A DNA stretch of 64,000 bases from Pomacea canaliculata (GCF_003073045.1 NC_037594.1:32436338-32500337); one strand, 5' to 3'. Counted from the first letter of the stretch, positions 47,501 through 60,900 are shown. A program made the numbers and translations. The notes: generated by a model not told the origin, from the sequence alone.

Positions 47501-50500
47501 TTTCTTTCAAGTTTTTAGTTGCAAGCCATCGAAATATGACACTGAAAAACACAAATAAAGTCTTTACAATTATGTTGTGTACCAGGCCGACATAATCCAA
47601 ACTGAGCCAGGGAAATAGAGAATCAGTCAAGAAATCAATAACTAAATAAAAACCACACTCTTGGCAAATACAAAATTGCTATGATGCTTACCGCACTTTT
47701 TCAATTTCATTTGTGATATTCTTTGAATAGATAAGATCCCAAACCAAATCACGGAAGCTATTGTGGTCCGACTTGGACACCTGAAATAGGAAACATTACA
47801 TTTATAATAAATGCCTCTAAAAGGTAAAAGGAAAAAAAATCAACCTACCAAAAAAATAAATCAGTAAAACTCTGACCTATTTCCAGGAAGAACTGATTCA
47901 GGTAAAACTCCCTCATGGGCAAGCATCCTAAAAATTTGCATCAATAAATCTAGAAACAAATTCAGGACCTCTAGGAGTCTTTGTGCCTAAGACATCTATG
48001 TTTAGACTACACACAACATGAACAATAATAAGGCAACACTCTTGGAATAGTATATATTTTTTCTTTCTTTAATCCTCAACTTACCTGAATGGCATGGTCA
48101 TCCACACTCTGCAGGACCTGTCGGTCAATGGCTTCCAGAGAGGGTTTCTGCTGGGGACCACCAGCAGCAGGCCCAGGTGGTGGTGCATCACCTTTGTCCT
48201 GCTTAACAGGGATCAGGCGGAAGTCCTGTGGGGGAGCAGGAGGTGCTTGACCGAGGGACCTCTGCTGCACATCCAGTGGCTTTGTACTGGCTGGGACTGA
48301 CTGCACAGTAGCCTGAAAAAGGTTTTCCTCTATATATGACAAATCAAAGCTGAAACCTGTAGCTAGACTACTTATTCTGAAAATGTAACAGCAGTTTCTC
48401 TTCTGGTGGAAACAGTAGAAGTTAAGTTTGACCTGAATTTATAGAGGATTAAACTTTGCATGACATTTATTCACTTTCTCCAAAAGCTCTAGCATTAGCT
48501 TACTATCTTTCCATTTCCTTTTTCTGCATCAGTCTGATGCACTGGAAAATTTAACCCTAAACAGGATCTATCTGTAATCTGACATCAAGGAGTCATTTTT
48601 ACATTCTGTGCACATTCACTGTATCCCCTAACTGCGATCAACATAGTTTTACACAACATCAAGAAAAAGGACAACTTAAATCATGCTTATTTTGTTTTTA
48701 ATAAAACATGCATGAAAGCACATCGTGCTGATTCTTCCTACCTGCTGAGGCTGACCAAAGTCCATCTGTCCCGAGCCAGGAGCATATGCTGGGTAGCCCT
48801 GGCCACGAGAGGGTGCATAGTGGGTGATGATGGCCTGTTGTCGAGTATCAGGCATGGTACCATACAAGTACTGCTGCTGCAAAAGCTCTGGAGGAGGAGG
48901 AGGAAGGTTATCTGCGTCCTCAAGGTTTAAGTTGGCTGTACCACTTGCCAACTGAAAAAAGAAAGTGTGTATATACAGCCTAGATACTCATGTTCTCTGT
49001 TCTTTATCCTTAAAAAGTAATGAATGGGCATTTATAACCATCAATATCTGCCAGCTTTTTCCTTTTGGCAAGGAAGTACTGAGGCAAATAAAAATGATGT
49101 AAAGGAAGAAAAGTTTCACTTATTTTAAATAGTTTAAAATGGATTTTATTATATGGAATACAAGCAAATGCCATTTTCACTTATTTTATGTAGTAAACAT
49201 ACCCCTGCAACACCTGGTCGGTAAGCACCTGGTGCGGTGGCAGTGCCACCAGTCTTTCCTACGGCAGTTCGGCGATCTGGTGATTCTTGGTAAAAAGCCT
49301 GCTCTTGCTCTTTGGGAGAGGCATAGTGCACATAGTACTGGCAGATGTGAGTGTAAGTGTCTCCATCTTTAGCAGGGTCATTACCATAAACTTCAATTCC
49401 GTATTCACCTTTTGCAGGAAGAGTGGCTGTTACCTGTTTGACAAGTTGGAAGAATAAGCTTTAGTCATTTTGCTTATGCTGTGCTTGAAAAACCCAAAGG
49501 CCAGACTGAAGTGATGATACACAACTGATTGTGACATTATCACTTAAAAAGACCAATAATCGGATATTTTTGTATATGTATCATAGATACAATGAAAACA
49601 ATACTAATGATGAAAAAAGATGTGAAAAATGCATGAAACATCATGTCAATTGGTCTAAAATCTTAAAATTGTTTTACATCAAAAATGAACATGTGTAATA
49701 TTTTCATAGGTGGCAAGTTAACATCCAATACTGTGTCTAAATTGCACATGCATATCATGTGTATTATAAAAGCAAAATAATAAAAAATCTGATATCCCGA
49801 ATATTATTTGATGTCTTGATCTGCTGTTTAGTGGACACAAGTTTGACATAAGAAAATAAGTTTGCAATATGCTGTTTATATCATGCTGTAAAACCCTTTT
49901 TTTGAAATATAAATTTTGTCAAACAGAATCGTTCTTTTATTACAGCAAGTGAATGAAACAAAAACAGTAGCTGAACTATTGTTGATTTAAACTGAATTAT
50001 GTTATCAGCTCCAGGGTTTACCATTAACACAGAATTGACCTGTTCAAGAAAACCTTACCTGAACTACATCCCCAGTGTCCTTCTCAGTAATGCACTTCTC
50101 TAGTTCCTCATCGCGCATACCATTTTTTCTCAGCTTGCAAAGAACAAAAGCTGGCTTTGTCTTCTTAAACTCCAGGTTGACCTGGCCATCTTCTGTAGTG
50201 ACAATGCCTTCAGGAGGGTTGGCTACAAGCCCCAGCTGGTCAACTGCCACACCTGGACCCCATGAGGAATCTGAGCATGCTGGGAGAGGAGCAGCATCGC
50301 TTGAAGCAGTGTCTGCAACTACCTACAACAAGAAGAATATTACATGAACCATAATCTCAAAGTTAATTATAAATGTGTAAGATATACAATAGACATACAT
50401 GTCATGTCTTTGGTCTCTCTACTGATATATAAAAACTTGATAGTTAAAAACTAAAGGTGCCACAAAATAAATCAATGATAAAAGATCTACCAACAGATAT

Positions 50501-53500
50501 CTAGAATTTCTGTTTAATGAATGAGGTGTCTTGTTCAAAAGGTAGGTAGTTCAATATGCTGCCTCTCTAAATCTGATGTAATAAGTCTCAGACATCATAA
50601 CCATGCTCCAGCTCTGCTCAAGTTCTGCATCAACATTTATATTTCATATTTCTTGCGGTTATCCCACATCAATACCAGATAGTCAAGTCTGTTGTCTGAC
50701 CAGCAAGCTGTATTTTCTTATGCTTAGGATTCTGGTTGTGGGATAATCAACTGTCTAATACACAAATAGTTGATCTTGGCTACAGAATATCTTATTTTGT
50801 GGCTGCAGGCATAATATCACTTAAAACAGCTTTTGTGTCAGGACTTAGGGATACAAGCATTGAGATATAAAAGTTTATTTCCATACAAATGACGTCATAA
50901 TTAATACACCAGCTCATGTGGGAATAGGAAAGAAAGCAAAGAGAAGGAAAGCATCTTTAGAATGTACATAGCAAAATGTTCCACAAAAACCAATGTGTGT
51001 TAATACGCACCTTGTACTCACAGGAGGCAGTGAAGATGTTCTTGACACCCAGTTCCCCTGTCAAAAGTTGGGCAAAAATGGTAAAATAGTACTGGCCAGC
51101 TTTTGGTGCACGGAAAACAAAGGTACCTGTCTGGTTTTGACCATGATGTTGCAAAGCAAAATTTTTTAGCTTCTGTCCCTGGTATGTCTCTTCTCCAGTA
51201 TCCGCAAAAGTGATCTTGTATGTAAAGTTTGTGGGCTTGCAGTATCCAAGTGTCAAAGCAATTCGACCTACAATGAAGAAGAAACAGCATTACCCATTTT
51301 TCTAGTCAAAATTAATTTCTCAGACATAAATTCACACAGCCTCCTTAGTGCATAAAAGCAAAAAATATCTAAAATTTCTATAATTTGAAGAAAAGTGTGT
51401 AAACTTTGAGAGCACAAATAAGGGTTTTTATGATAAAAGTGAGCATCTGGTAATAGTTTAGTATAACTTATTTTTGTTTAAAGCATAAATTGTGCTGAAC
51501 ACACAAACAGTTAAATTCAACCTACTCACGTATCACATTAATGTAAATTAGTGCCCAATTGTGCACTATATGTCAACAAGCATCTGATAATTTCAAAAAG
51601 AGATTGCTTGTTTAAAAATCATCCACAAACTAATAAAAATAAAAAGCCCATGTGAAAATTGTTAATCTGATGAGTAAATAAAATGCTAAAATCTGTAATA
51701 TCCACAATACAACTGATTATGCAGTTACCTTTCTTTGTTTCCACTACTCCATTATGATGGGAGACAAAAAACATGCCACATTTAAAAAAATAGGACTTGA
51801 CAAGTGGAAGATTCTCAAAGTCAGCCAGTGTGATTGGGCGCACCAACAGCTGCCACTCTGACGGTGTGCCCAGTGAGAATAAATCAGCTGTTCTGGGTCA
51901 GTCAGGAAGTAGAAGTCATCATACTCATACACCTGTCAGCATAGACATCCAAAAATCTCTGTTCAGGCTTTGTAACAGCTAATAAAAATGCTTTTATAAA
52001 ATACTGCCATAAGGGATATGCATTTATTTCTACTGTCAATAATTTCAGCACTTTCACATTTATAAATGAATTCAATAAAATCATTATTGAAAAAAATGGC
52101 AAAACTTTTAAAATTAATTACTAAAAAAATGAGATATTACAATCAGTATGATGTGTCTATAAATCTTACTGAACTATTTTTGTGCTTTCTCTAACGTATG
52201 TCCCTTACAAATCCAATATTATTGCATGAATAAACGAAAGTTAAAAGCAGTAAAGTTTCATTGATAATGCATATTTAAAGTAACAGAATTCTGGATTAAT
52301 CTTATATCTAAAGATTCATTGTTGTCCTAATCACCTCTTAATCACCTTCTGACTTCAGGTTTGTTTAGTAATATTTCTGTTATATAAGTGAATGTATGCA
52401 TGTGCATCTTTTAACAGTTTTCGTGATATCTGAACTGGTTCTGAAAAAAATTCCTAGCACTAAGCCTGACTTCAAGATCTTCAAGATTCTTTATTCTGTC
52501 ACTCTAAAAGGTTGGGGAGTACTGAGATATTAAAAATATATCCATACATGTTCACACACATTCCTATCTTTATAAATAGTATCTACTTATTCACACACAA
52601 ACACACTGGTTGGTTTATGATAGCTAATAAAAAAAATCAGCAAGAATACATGTATTTATTTTAAACTTCATTTTTCTTTCAAGAGACCTTTATTTACTTT
52701 TCTTCTTCGGCTGTCAAAAATTATAATGAGCAACAAATACCTTCATGCATTTTAAAATAATAACTGTGCACACTTACCAGATTCTCTGGCATGTTTTTCT
52801 CTGAGACCAGGTAACGAGTGGCCCAGTGTGAGTCAACCAGATACCAGTTGGAATCAATCAGTACAGCATTCCAGCTATGATTGTAGTCTGTTCCCTTGAA
52901 CTTGTCACCAGGGCGATAGTCCAGTCCCTTGGCAAAGCCTGTCAGCACCACGGCAGTCACACCAGAATACCTAACAAAACAGGAAATAACAGATGTGTCA
53001 TGATGCACAATCTGCAGATATAAAAGCATTATTTGAAATATTTCTGAAGTATTTTAAGTGGAAAAAATGAGTGTTCTTTGGTATAATATTTTTTTAGTCA
53101 CTAACACAGGTTTAACAGTGATATGTCCTCATGTCCTCATCTGGCTTGTAACCTGTCAAAGCCGTTTAAAATCTTGAAGGACTGAAATCATGGCCCATGT
53201 GAACTACACAAATTTCATCATAATTTACCAAAAAAAAACACAACCAAACTATTTAGCATGACATTTTTTTTAGTTGACACAAATTTTACCTGCACATGGT
53301 TTCAAAGATGCGAGCATATGTGCCCTGTTTGTTTTTGAAAGACTGCAGAACCTCCTCTGGGCTCCCAGGTTTGGCACCATCTCGGAAAGAGATGGTGTAC
53401 ATATTCTTTGATGTCATCCATCGAAATATTGCTCTAGGGGTGAAAAAAACATTTTAAAAAGACATCAAATGAGAACAAATAAGCATAAGTTTAAACTATT

Positions 53501-54375
53501 TATGTCTTTTTTTAATATTAATCCTATAGCTAGCTTTTCTCACTCTGCTGAAATAAAATTTACAGTAAAAAGAAATTGAACAATGGCGTCCTTAATCATT
53601 TTCAAAATTTTTTTCCAATTTACTTGCAAGTATTTCAGCCATTTTGTTTTATCAAAACTATGTTTTATCAAAACTTTCACAGACAAAAATATGTTGCGAA
53701 ACCAGTTTCACCAAAAAAATTGTCATAGCAGGTAATACGAAGAATGGGAATTACCTGCACTTGTCAAGATCTGACTGCAGGTTGGAGCTGTAAACCAAAT
53801 GCCAGATGAGATCAATGAAGTTGTCATGATCTGTTTGTGCCACCTGCAACACAATAGCAACACATGCACAATCAATACCCAGTAATATCAAAATATCACT
53901 GATCTAATGACCAAATTTCCACACTTTTGAAAATAGTTAGCACAGGACAGACTACAAGCTTCAGCTATCTGCAGAGAACGTGTGCACTTTTTGCGTTTCG
54001 GCGAGATAACAAGGATCACACATACACCAAAAGTACCTTCCATAATAATTTTCTGCATATATCTTTGGCACACCTAATTATATAATGGTCCATAAACATG
54101 CTGCTAAAAAGTACATAGAAGTGAAGTAAAAACACAAAAAAACTGTAATAAATAATTAAATAATACCATGAAATTAGTAATAAAATAAAGCAAAAATTAT
54201 GACATTAATGTTTCAAAAAGCTAGGCACCTGTACTGCATGGTTGTCAATGTGGTAGAACTGCTGCACATTACGGTACAAGTCAAACTTTCGGTATCGAGA
54301 ATGGACAGGAGGTGCATTGACTTGTTTGGCCTTGGCATCGTCAGGCCGCCAGTCACGGGGAGCCTTGATCTGCAT
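44541..54375 (-). CDS. hil: hillarin-like protein: two transglutaminase-like modules plus KY-type Ig-like domains
   Basis: Fifteen coding exons in transcript order: 54375-54229, 53843-53755, 53433-53290, 52970-52778, 51932-51729, 51267-51011, 50322-50059, 49433-49203, 48951-48742, 48312-48085, 47780-47692, 47541-47401, 47166-46660, 46282-45280 and 44777-44541. The product is about 1314 residues. Module 1 core (about 50-215) and module 2 core (about 656-850) both show HAxQV, an IFRW helix, GYAKG/GFAKG, NHSWNAV or QHSWNAI, and VDSHW or IDAHW. The family's catalytic Cys is absent in both; His and Asp remain. Pro/Gln-rich linkers (about 510-655) separate the halves, and the tail (about 1085-1314) is two KY-type Ig-like domains. 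Relatives are cytoskeletal scaffold proteins of muscle and neurons. Exon 5 is 204 bases, one short: homology leaves frame near 51872. No LIM domain was seen. Confidence 0.9.
48085..48951 (-). other. Pro/Gln-rich interdomain linker exons of hillarin-like gene
   Basis: Exons 48951-48742 (70 residues) and 48312-48085 (76 residues) encode low-complexity sequence with NLPPPPPELLQQQYLYG, SRGQGYPAYAPGSGQ, QAPPAPPQDF and GDAPPPGPAAGG. Both exons are a multiple of three and phase 0 at each end, so they could be skipped without breaking the frame. Polyproline stretches of this kind often bind SH3, WW or EVH1 domains; that is family-level inference. Confidence 0.7.
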
Positions 54376-56130
54376 GCTGGCTATGGGCTGTTAACACTGC
54401 AATACACAATTTATCAAAGAATATTTCTGTCTTTTATAACAACATAATCTATTTCTAAATTCTCAAAAACAATGAAAGATAGATATGCTTGAAATATTTT
54501 ACTTCCTAAAAAAAAAATGTTTCTGTCTGCATTATAACAAATTAAATGCTATATACATAAAGGAAACTAACTTTGATCTGCAATTAAAAAGCCACGAATC
54601 ATTTTAATGCCATAATCTTTTCTTAAATTACATCAAACAACTTGTGACAACACTTTTGTGATTGGCACACCCAATGTCAACTTCCAACTTTAATTTCCCC
54701 CCTGCATTTTTACAAAGTTATACACAGAACAGTCAATATACTTTGCTCTTATACACTGCCAACATTAACACCTTGTTCTGTATGGTCTACCTGCTACATT
54801 TAAAATCTTATTCACATGATCCTATATTCAATATATTTAAGTGGCAAAGTAGAATATGTATGTGATCATAAATATATAAGGAAACATTAGCACTTTAATT
54901 TATGTGCCTCAAAATTTAAACTGTAACTGGTTATAAAACAATGGTTAATCATATCATGACGAGGGACAATTTTTATTTAGTGATAACTGTCCACGTTACA
55001 TCCAAACTAATAAAAAAAAAAAAAAAAAAAAATTGAAGGTCTTTTTCCACACAAAATAAAGAGGCAGTTCGTTCAGTGCACACACACACACAAACTTTTG
55101 TCCACACAATGATGCAAAGAGTCTCACATATTGCTGAAAGATGCCCAGATGTCAACAAGTTATGAGGAAACAACAGTAATAAACTCCAAGGAACTGCTTA
55201 TTTTTCTGCACTCTCCCCATACAGATCAGCATTCAACATGGATGCACTGTCAGCATGAAATGCGCCAATGCTATCTTGCCAGCAGCTTAAAAACCAATAT
55301 CTGGCAATCACACCTGACTACTTGAACTTACTCCTGTAGCTATTCTCAGTCTCTGCCAACTAACTGCCCAACATTCCAAACATCTGACTCTGCAACTGCC
55401 GTGGTTTTCGCCAACTTAACATCCTGCCAGCAGCCACCACATACACAATACAACGACTGTCTATCAGCCTGCTTCCCAAAATGTCATCTTTCACAGTCTC
55501 TATTTCACATCACAAGCAGGCGCTCTAGTGCATGTACAAGTCCTTAAAACCGCTTTCAGGTTACCCTTTGTTAGTGTTAGTACCATAAAGAGAAAACACA
55601 CGATGAATCACACCTTTTTTCAGCAAATATCCATAGAGGCTCAATCAAGAAGTCTTTGCAACAAATATTGTTGGTTAACTCAGTTTCACCCAAACACCAA
55701 GAAAACTATCCCAAATATAATTTTCTTAAGCCAACTTTTCAGTGAAGAATGATTTGATCTGAAAATATCAACTTTAGCTGCAGGTTTTTTGGTGCCCCTT
55801 TCCAAGCTGCTTCAAACATGCACTGTCAGCTTAAATGCTTCTTTGGTCCCAACACCTCATGTCTTCAATCCTGCTGTTTCCAATCTAGCCACCTGCTATA
55901 AATAGAACTGTTTACTTCTGTTCCCCTTGGGTCAAGGGAAGGAGGTGCACAAGGAGGGAGGAGTGTGCTCAAATCAGTCACTTTCAGCTCCAAAAATATC
56001 CCAACTTCTCTTGGCTTTTCCTCCTCCCCCACAACTCAGACTGGTGTTTTTACCACCTTACATGCCCCATGATGTACTATATACTGCTAACTCTTCCTCC
56101 TCTTTGGGTTGTTGTTGTTGGAGAGAGGGG

Positions 56131-56390
56131 GGGGGTCATAGCCTGGTGGTTACTGTGTTCAGCTTCCCAACAGAATGTCGTCAGTGAGAGCTTTGCAGGC
56201 CCGAGTATAAAACTCACCCTGCCCATGAAAGAAGGCAAAAGGCTATGAAAAATGATACTGGCTCTGCCTCCTACCCATACCCAGAAATGGTGAAACATTT
56301 TATGTCCACTGTTCATATGTCCAGATGTGAGATCCTCTGCCTTTCTATTTCTTGGTTGTGGAGACAAGAGCCGATGCTACCCTTTCTATA
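56131..56390 (+). mobile_element. tRNA-derived SINE
   Basis: Starts with an A-box-like TAGCCTGGTGGTTACTGTG and a B-box-like GGCCCGAGTATAA about 50 bases on, followed by CACCCTGCCCATGAAAGAAG. The head resembles the minus-strand copy at 25751-25860. Ends are not resolved. Confidence 0.5.
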
Positions 56391-56797
56391 AGCAGTGTAC
56401 TTGGAGAAATGAAAGACTAATAAGGATGAACAGCATGGCTACAATGGCTACATAACAGAATGTCAGTTGGTCTTTTCTGCGCAGCAGCAAGAAAGTTAAT
56501 GTGTTGACTGGAGTCAGAAAAAGGGTGGAGGGGGGAATTACTATATTAAGTAGTTGTCTATATGATTTCTAAAGAAATTAACACACTTTACTTAATCGTG
56601 CTCTCAGCCTATTAAACAGAATGTTTTTCTTCTAAAGAGCACTCACTTTTAACTTACATGTTACAGGAGTTTGTTCTTGACTAGTTATGTCAGTATTTAA
56701 AAAGTAGAGATTAAAACCTACGAATAATTTTGTTTCCTATTTGTAATGATCTGTACAATGACTGTGGGGAATTGTCCATAAGCTCACTGATTTAGAT

Positions 56798-57222
56798 CAG
56801 TTGTTCTCAAAGTGTGGCCCAGTGGACCACTCATGGTCCACATGCATGTCAGTTGGTCCGCTGCTGACAGCCATCAAATGTCAGCAAAGTGATGTTTAAA
56901 TCACCAGATATACTAATAAGTCCAGTGTTGATTTCACACAAGTTTTAATTTTATCAATGCCCAACTGCTTTGTCATCCTTTACCCCTTAGTAGCGCAGTG
57001 CACTTCTATTTTTAATTTTTATGTGTACTTTGCAAGGAATGTCATTTTATGTAAACGTATTACTATACTACTGTCACAAAAGTACATTTAGTTTTGAATT
57101 GAAATGAAAAAAATGCAGCAATTTACATTTGAAATTCACGGTACAGAGTGATTTTAGACCTTGGTGGTCCGCCATATTTTTTTACTTTAGTACAATGGTC
57201 TTAAATACTTTAAGAATTCCTG
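56798..57222. mobile_element. hAT-type MITE with near-perfect 8-bp target duplication
   Basis: The left end reads CAGTTGTTCTCAAAGTG and the right end, reverse-complemented, CAGGAATTCTTAAAGTA. CAG, TTCT and AAAGT are shared, as in hAT elements of the TTCTCAAAGTGTGG class. Flanks are ATTTAGAT (56790-56797) and ATTAAGAT (57223-57230), 7 of 8 matching, the target-site length of hAT. No transposase is present in the 425 bases. Confidence 0.75.
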
Positions 57223-60200
57223 ATTAAGATGATTAACTCAACTTATTATCCCCCCCCCCTCTAGACTCTAATCTCAAGCACTTTTCATCTTATAAGCTTG
57301 GATAATAAATGTAAATAATTTACTACAACAGACCCTATGTCAGCTATCACAGCTGTAACAATGCCAACATAAATGATGTCTCACAATAAAATATACTATT
57401 TATAGTGCATGAAAGACTGAAATTGTGCATTCATGAGCAGTGCTGTCAAAAATACACTGGACATGTTCTTGTGCATACAAACATCAATACGTGGATTTTA
57501 ATGCATTTGTTATTTTTATATATATGAATGAAAATGTGTGTGCTTATAAAGTGTGCTGCAAGAGGCATTTGTGGTTAGCTTGCAGCACATAACATTTTTC
57601 TTGCCAATGAATAATCAAACTATAAACATTTACAAGTATCTGCAAGCATCTTAATCCATAAACATGTGCAATTCACAGAAGACTTGTTTTTCATTGCTTT
57701 GTTTTTTTAAATAAAGACTTTCACCACTTTTCTCTTTGAAAACACCAAAAATCTACTCCTGTCAGAAGGATCAATGTAGTAATAAATGCTGACCAGAAAA
57801 GTCCCCCATGTACCCATTCATACAACCCCAAACCACAGCTAAAACCAGTCAGAAAAGTTGAACAAGCACAATACTTTATTTGTCACTAGACACTTTGCAC
57901 ACCACTGACTGCCACTTCAGTCTGCACACAAAGGCATATTATGCAGGACACGCAGCACAGCATGCCTGTTTACCTCAGTGAATCTGACAAGATTTTGATC
58001 TGACAATGGTCTTTGTGCTACTTTTGCTGGACTGCTTCTACTTACATATTGGAGCACCTTGAGCCTGACAAGTTGCGGAGAATAAGCAAATGTAGCAAAG
58101 CTACCTGAAATAATGTAAACTGCTGGAAAACAAAATGCTGCAATCAAAATGACTGAAGAAATAGCTACATGCAGAACTGTCACTTTTGACTTTTAGGAAA
58201 AATTGGTTAGAACTTTCTGGACTACCCTGTACCGTTTCTCATCTTCTATCACAATATTTTGATGGCCTCAATGTTTTTTTCTGATTTTTTATTTGAAAGC
58301 TACCACATAACATGAAGCACACTCTCATGCTGTCAGCAACATTAACTCTTTACAGTTTACTCAAACAATAGTACAAAAAAAAGCAAAAACAAACCCATGT
58401 CTATTCAGTATTTGAGCAAAAAATTGTAAACCGAACAGAATTTGACTACCAAATATGAATAGCAGTAATGGTATGCAAAGGAACCACAATGTCCACAACT
58501 AATAATCTTTCCTTTTCTGTCTTTGGCCCAGTTTTTGGTCAAGTATACCACCAGACTCTACTCCCACATTTTTTAATGACTCATTCTCATTGTCACGTCA
58601 TCTATATCTTTTCTTTCTGTTACAGACATTTGTTCCACTGCAGAAAACATATCTCATAACATTATAGTAAAAAAGCAATGATAGACAAATCACATCTGCT
58701 GCTTCAGCAACAGGTTTTTCAAAACAAAAGTCAAAGAAGAGTGGAAGAGTGTGTTCAGCCAACACATAAAAGACTCTACAGCCCCATTTACTAGTGCTTG
58801 GCACAACATCTACTTTAGTCTTTTAACATATTGTGCAGTTGTTTGTTTAATGTTTGACATTGGCAAGTTTTACAAGATAATGAAGTTCAATTACACAGCA
58901 CCATTTCCCCCCAGCACCACCTGGGATCAAAGTGCTTTAGATGCACACATGCAGGTGCACAACCACATATCCTTTTTTAAGAATAGATATAGCAAATGCA
59001 CCTTCATACATGAGCATATATCACATACACAACCACTACACTGCCACCACCGCCCCCACACACAAACACACAGGGTGGCGGAAACCAGAGTACCCTTAAA
59101 AAAACAAAAAACAAACCAATAGTCAGAACTGTAAAGAGTCAAGATATGAACCCATGATACCCTGTTCTTGCTGTCTAACACTAAAACAAAAAGTCTTAGC
59201 GCAACAGTCTGTATCTGTCTGCTATGTGACATATAATGTCTTTACTTCAGTACTTTCAACATCTGTGCAGTCCTTGGCAGTGTTCTCATAAATCTTTATA
59301 TTATTAATTGTTAAAAGGAGTATACAGACCTCGGAAGAGGAACAAAGTAATAAAGATAAGAAGAGATGGAAATGAGCATCTACTGCAGAAGAAAACCGAA
59401 TGCTCATCAATTGCTACAATCAAAGAAGCTCCATGAAATTCACAGTGTATGATTAAGTCAAAAAAAAAAAAAAATAAAGAACGAAGAGAAGCACAAATGC
59501 ACTGAGTTAGCATAACCATTTGTAGATATCAGCAGTAGAAATCAGCATGTTTAGCAAGTTGTTAGCTTTAGTACTAAGGATGAGAATAATAATGAGTGTA
59601 AAATAATTTAAACAAATTATTCTCAGAAGATGCTATGAATATTGACAAAATACTAATTTTGTGTGTTAACCAGTGTCTGTTTTAAATATGCAGACAAAAT
59701 TGTTTAAATTAAAATTTTAGCATTGTTATTGTTTTGTCTCATAGCCAACATAATGATACAGAGAGATTTTCCCCAAACTGTTGGTACGTTTCTAGAAAAA
59801 ATAGTTGGTTTAAGATCAATACCAGAAATGTGCCACTTTACAGACAGAAAAGTTATGTAGATAATTTTGTATAATATACAGATCTTTTTATATTATAAGC
59901 GGCATAAAAATGTCAGCCTGCTGAAGTAGCCGGACTGAAACTGCTACCGTGACCCCCAGAGTGCAACTGTCTGGTGCTGCCGACTGCACCATCGATCACC
60001 AACCTACCCTAGCACGGCCAGCCAAAAACCGACAGGCAAAATAAAGGATAGAATGGATATAAAAATGAAAATTGAAACCGTAACTGATGACTTGTTTATC
60101 GACAGAATGACTTTGTCCTACCGTATACCTGATACCTGCAACACAGTCGTTGGCTGCGGTAGTTTTTCTTTGTGAAAGCTGGGGAAGGTCTAAATTTTGG

Positions 60201-60693
60201 GGCAATGAAAGCAGCACAGACGCTGCAGCTACAAAGCAGAATAATCTATTAACAGGTGCATTGATGAAAATCATTTAAAAATGAATGTATTGTGTTCACA
60301 CTACTATCGAAGAAAGCCGGTTTATAATACGCACACTCCCACGTTCAGATGTTGTTAATCATACGACTACCCTAACCCACCCTCGATTCTTTGGTAGCAA
60401 AGCTGACGTACTGATTGCTGCATATCTGGCGTGAACAACTTATTTTGGAACTAGCTCGGTTTCGTAGCGACTTTGTACTACACCTATCCTGCATCGTATT
60501 ATCTGTCTAGACAACCAAAACGCTCCTTGTTCAGCTGTTGACACTTTGCCAAACATGGGCATTGCTGGCGAATTTCGATCGAGCCGCTTCCGGGTGGAAT
60601 CTAAGGAAATAGTGAGTCGGGCGGTTAAAAGTGAAACACTTCAAGGTACTCAGGTGCATGCATGATAAGAAAGACTGAAAGTTGCTGTCTTAC

Positions 60694-60900
60694 CTGACTG
60701 CAAGCTGGGTTGAGTGGCGGCGAGGGTGGAAGACAGAGTTCAAAGCCAAGGCTAGGAGCGGAGAGTGAGCGGCTCACCGTGTATGCGCAGAGCTGGTGCG
60801 CACAGGGCGGCACGGAATGTGTAGCGTGCCTGCCCAGTGACAACAGGCGAGGGGAGGCAACATCGCCAGGGTCTTTGTCTACCAAGTTCTGAAGTTTTTC
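60694..60900 (-). other. candidate untranslated leader exon of hillarin-like gene
   Basis: On the minus strand a GC-richer block ends in TTGCAGTCAG followed by donor GTAAGA at 60693. The first coding exon begins at an acceptor (TTGCAG upstream of 54375), so a non-coding leader is needed. The 5' limit is a guess. Confidence 0.4.

Larger units (their letters stand above)
54400..60693 (-). other. leader intron of hillarin-like gene
   Basis: It is bounded by an acceptor just upstream of the coding start (minus-strand TTGCAG near 54400) and the predicted leader-exon donor at 60693. It contains an A run near 55011-55032, a SINE near 56131 and a hAT-type MITE at 56798-57222. No coding exon was recognised. 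Confidence 0.5.
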
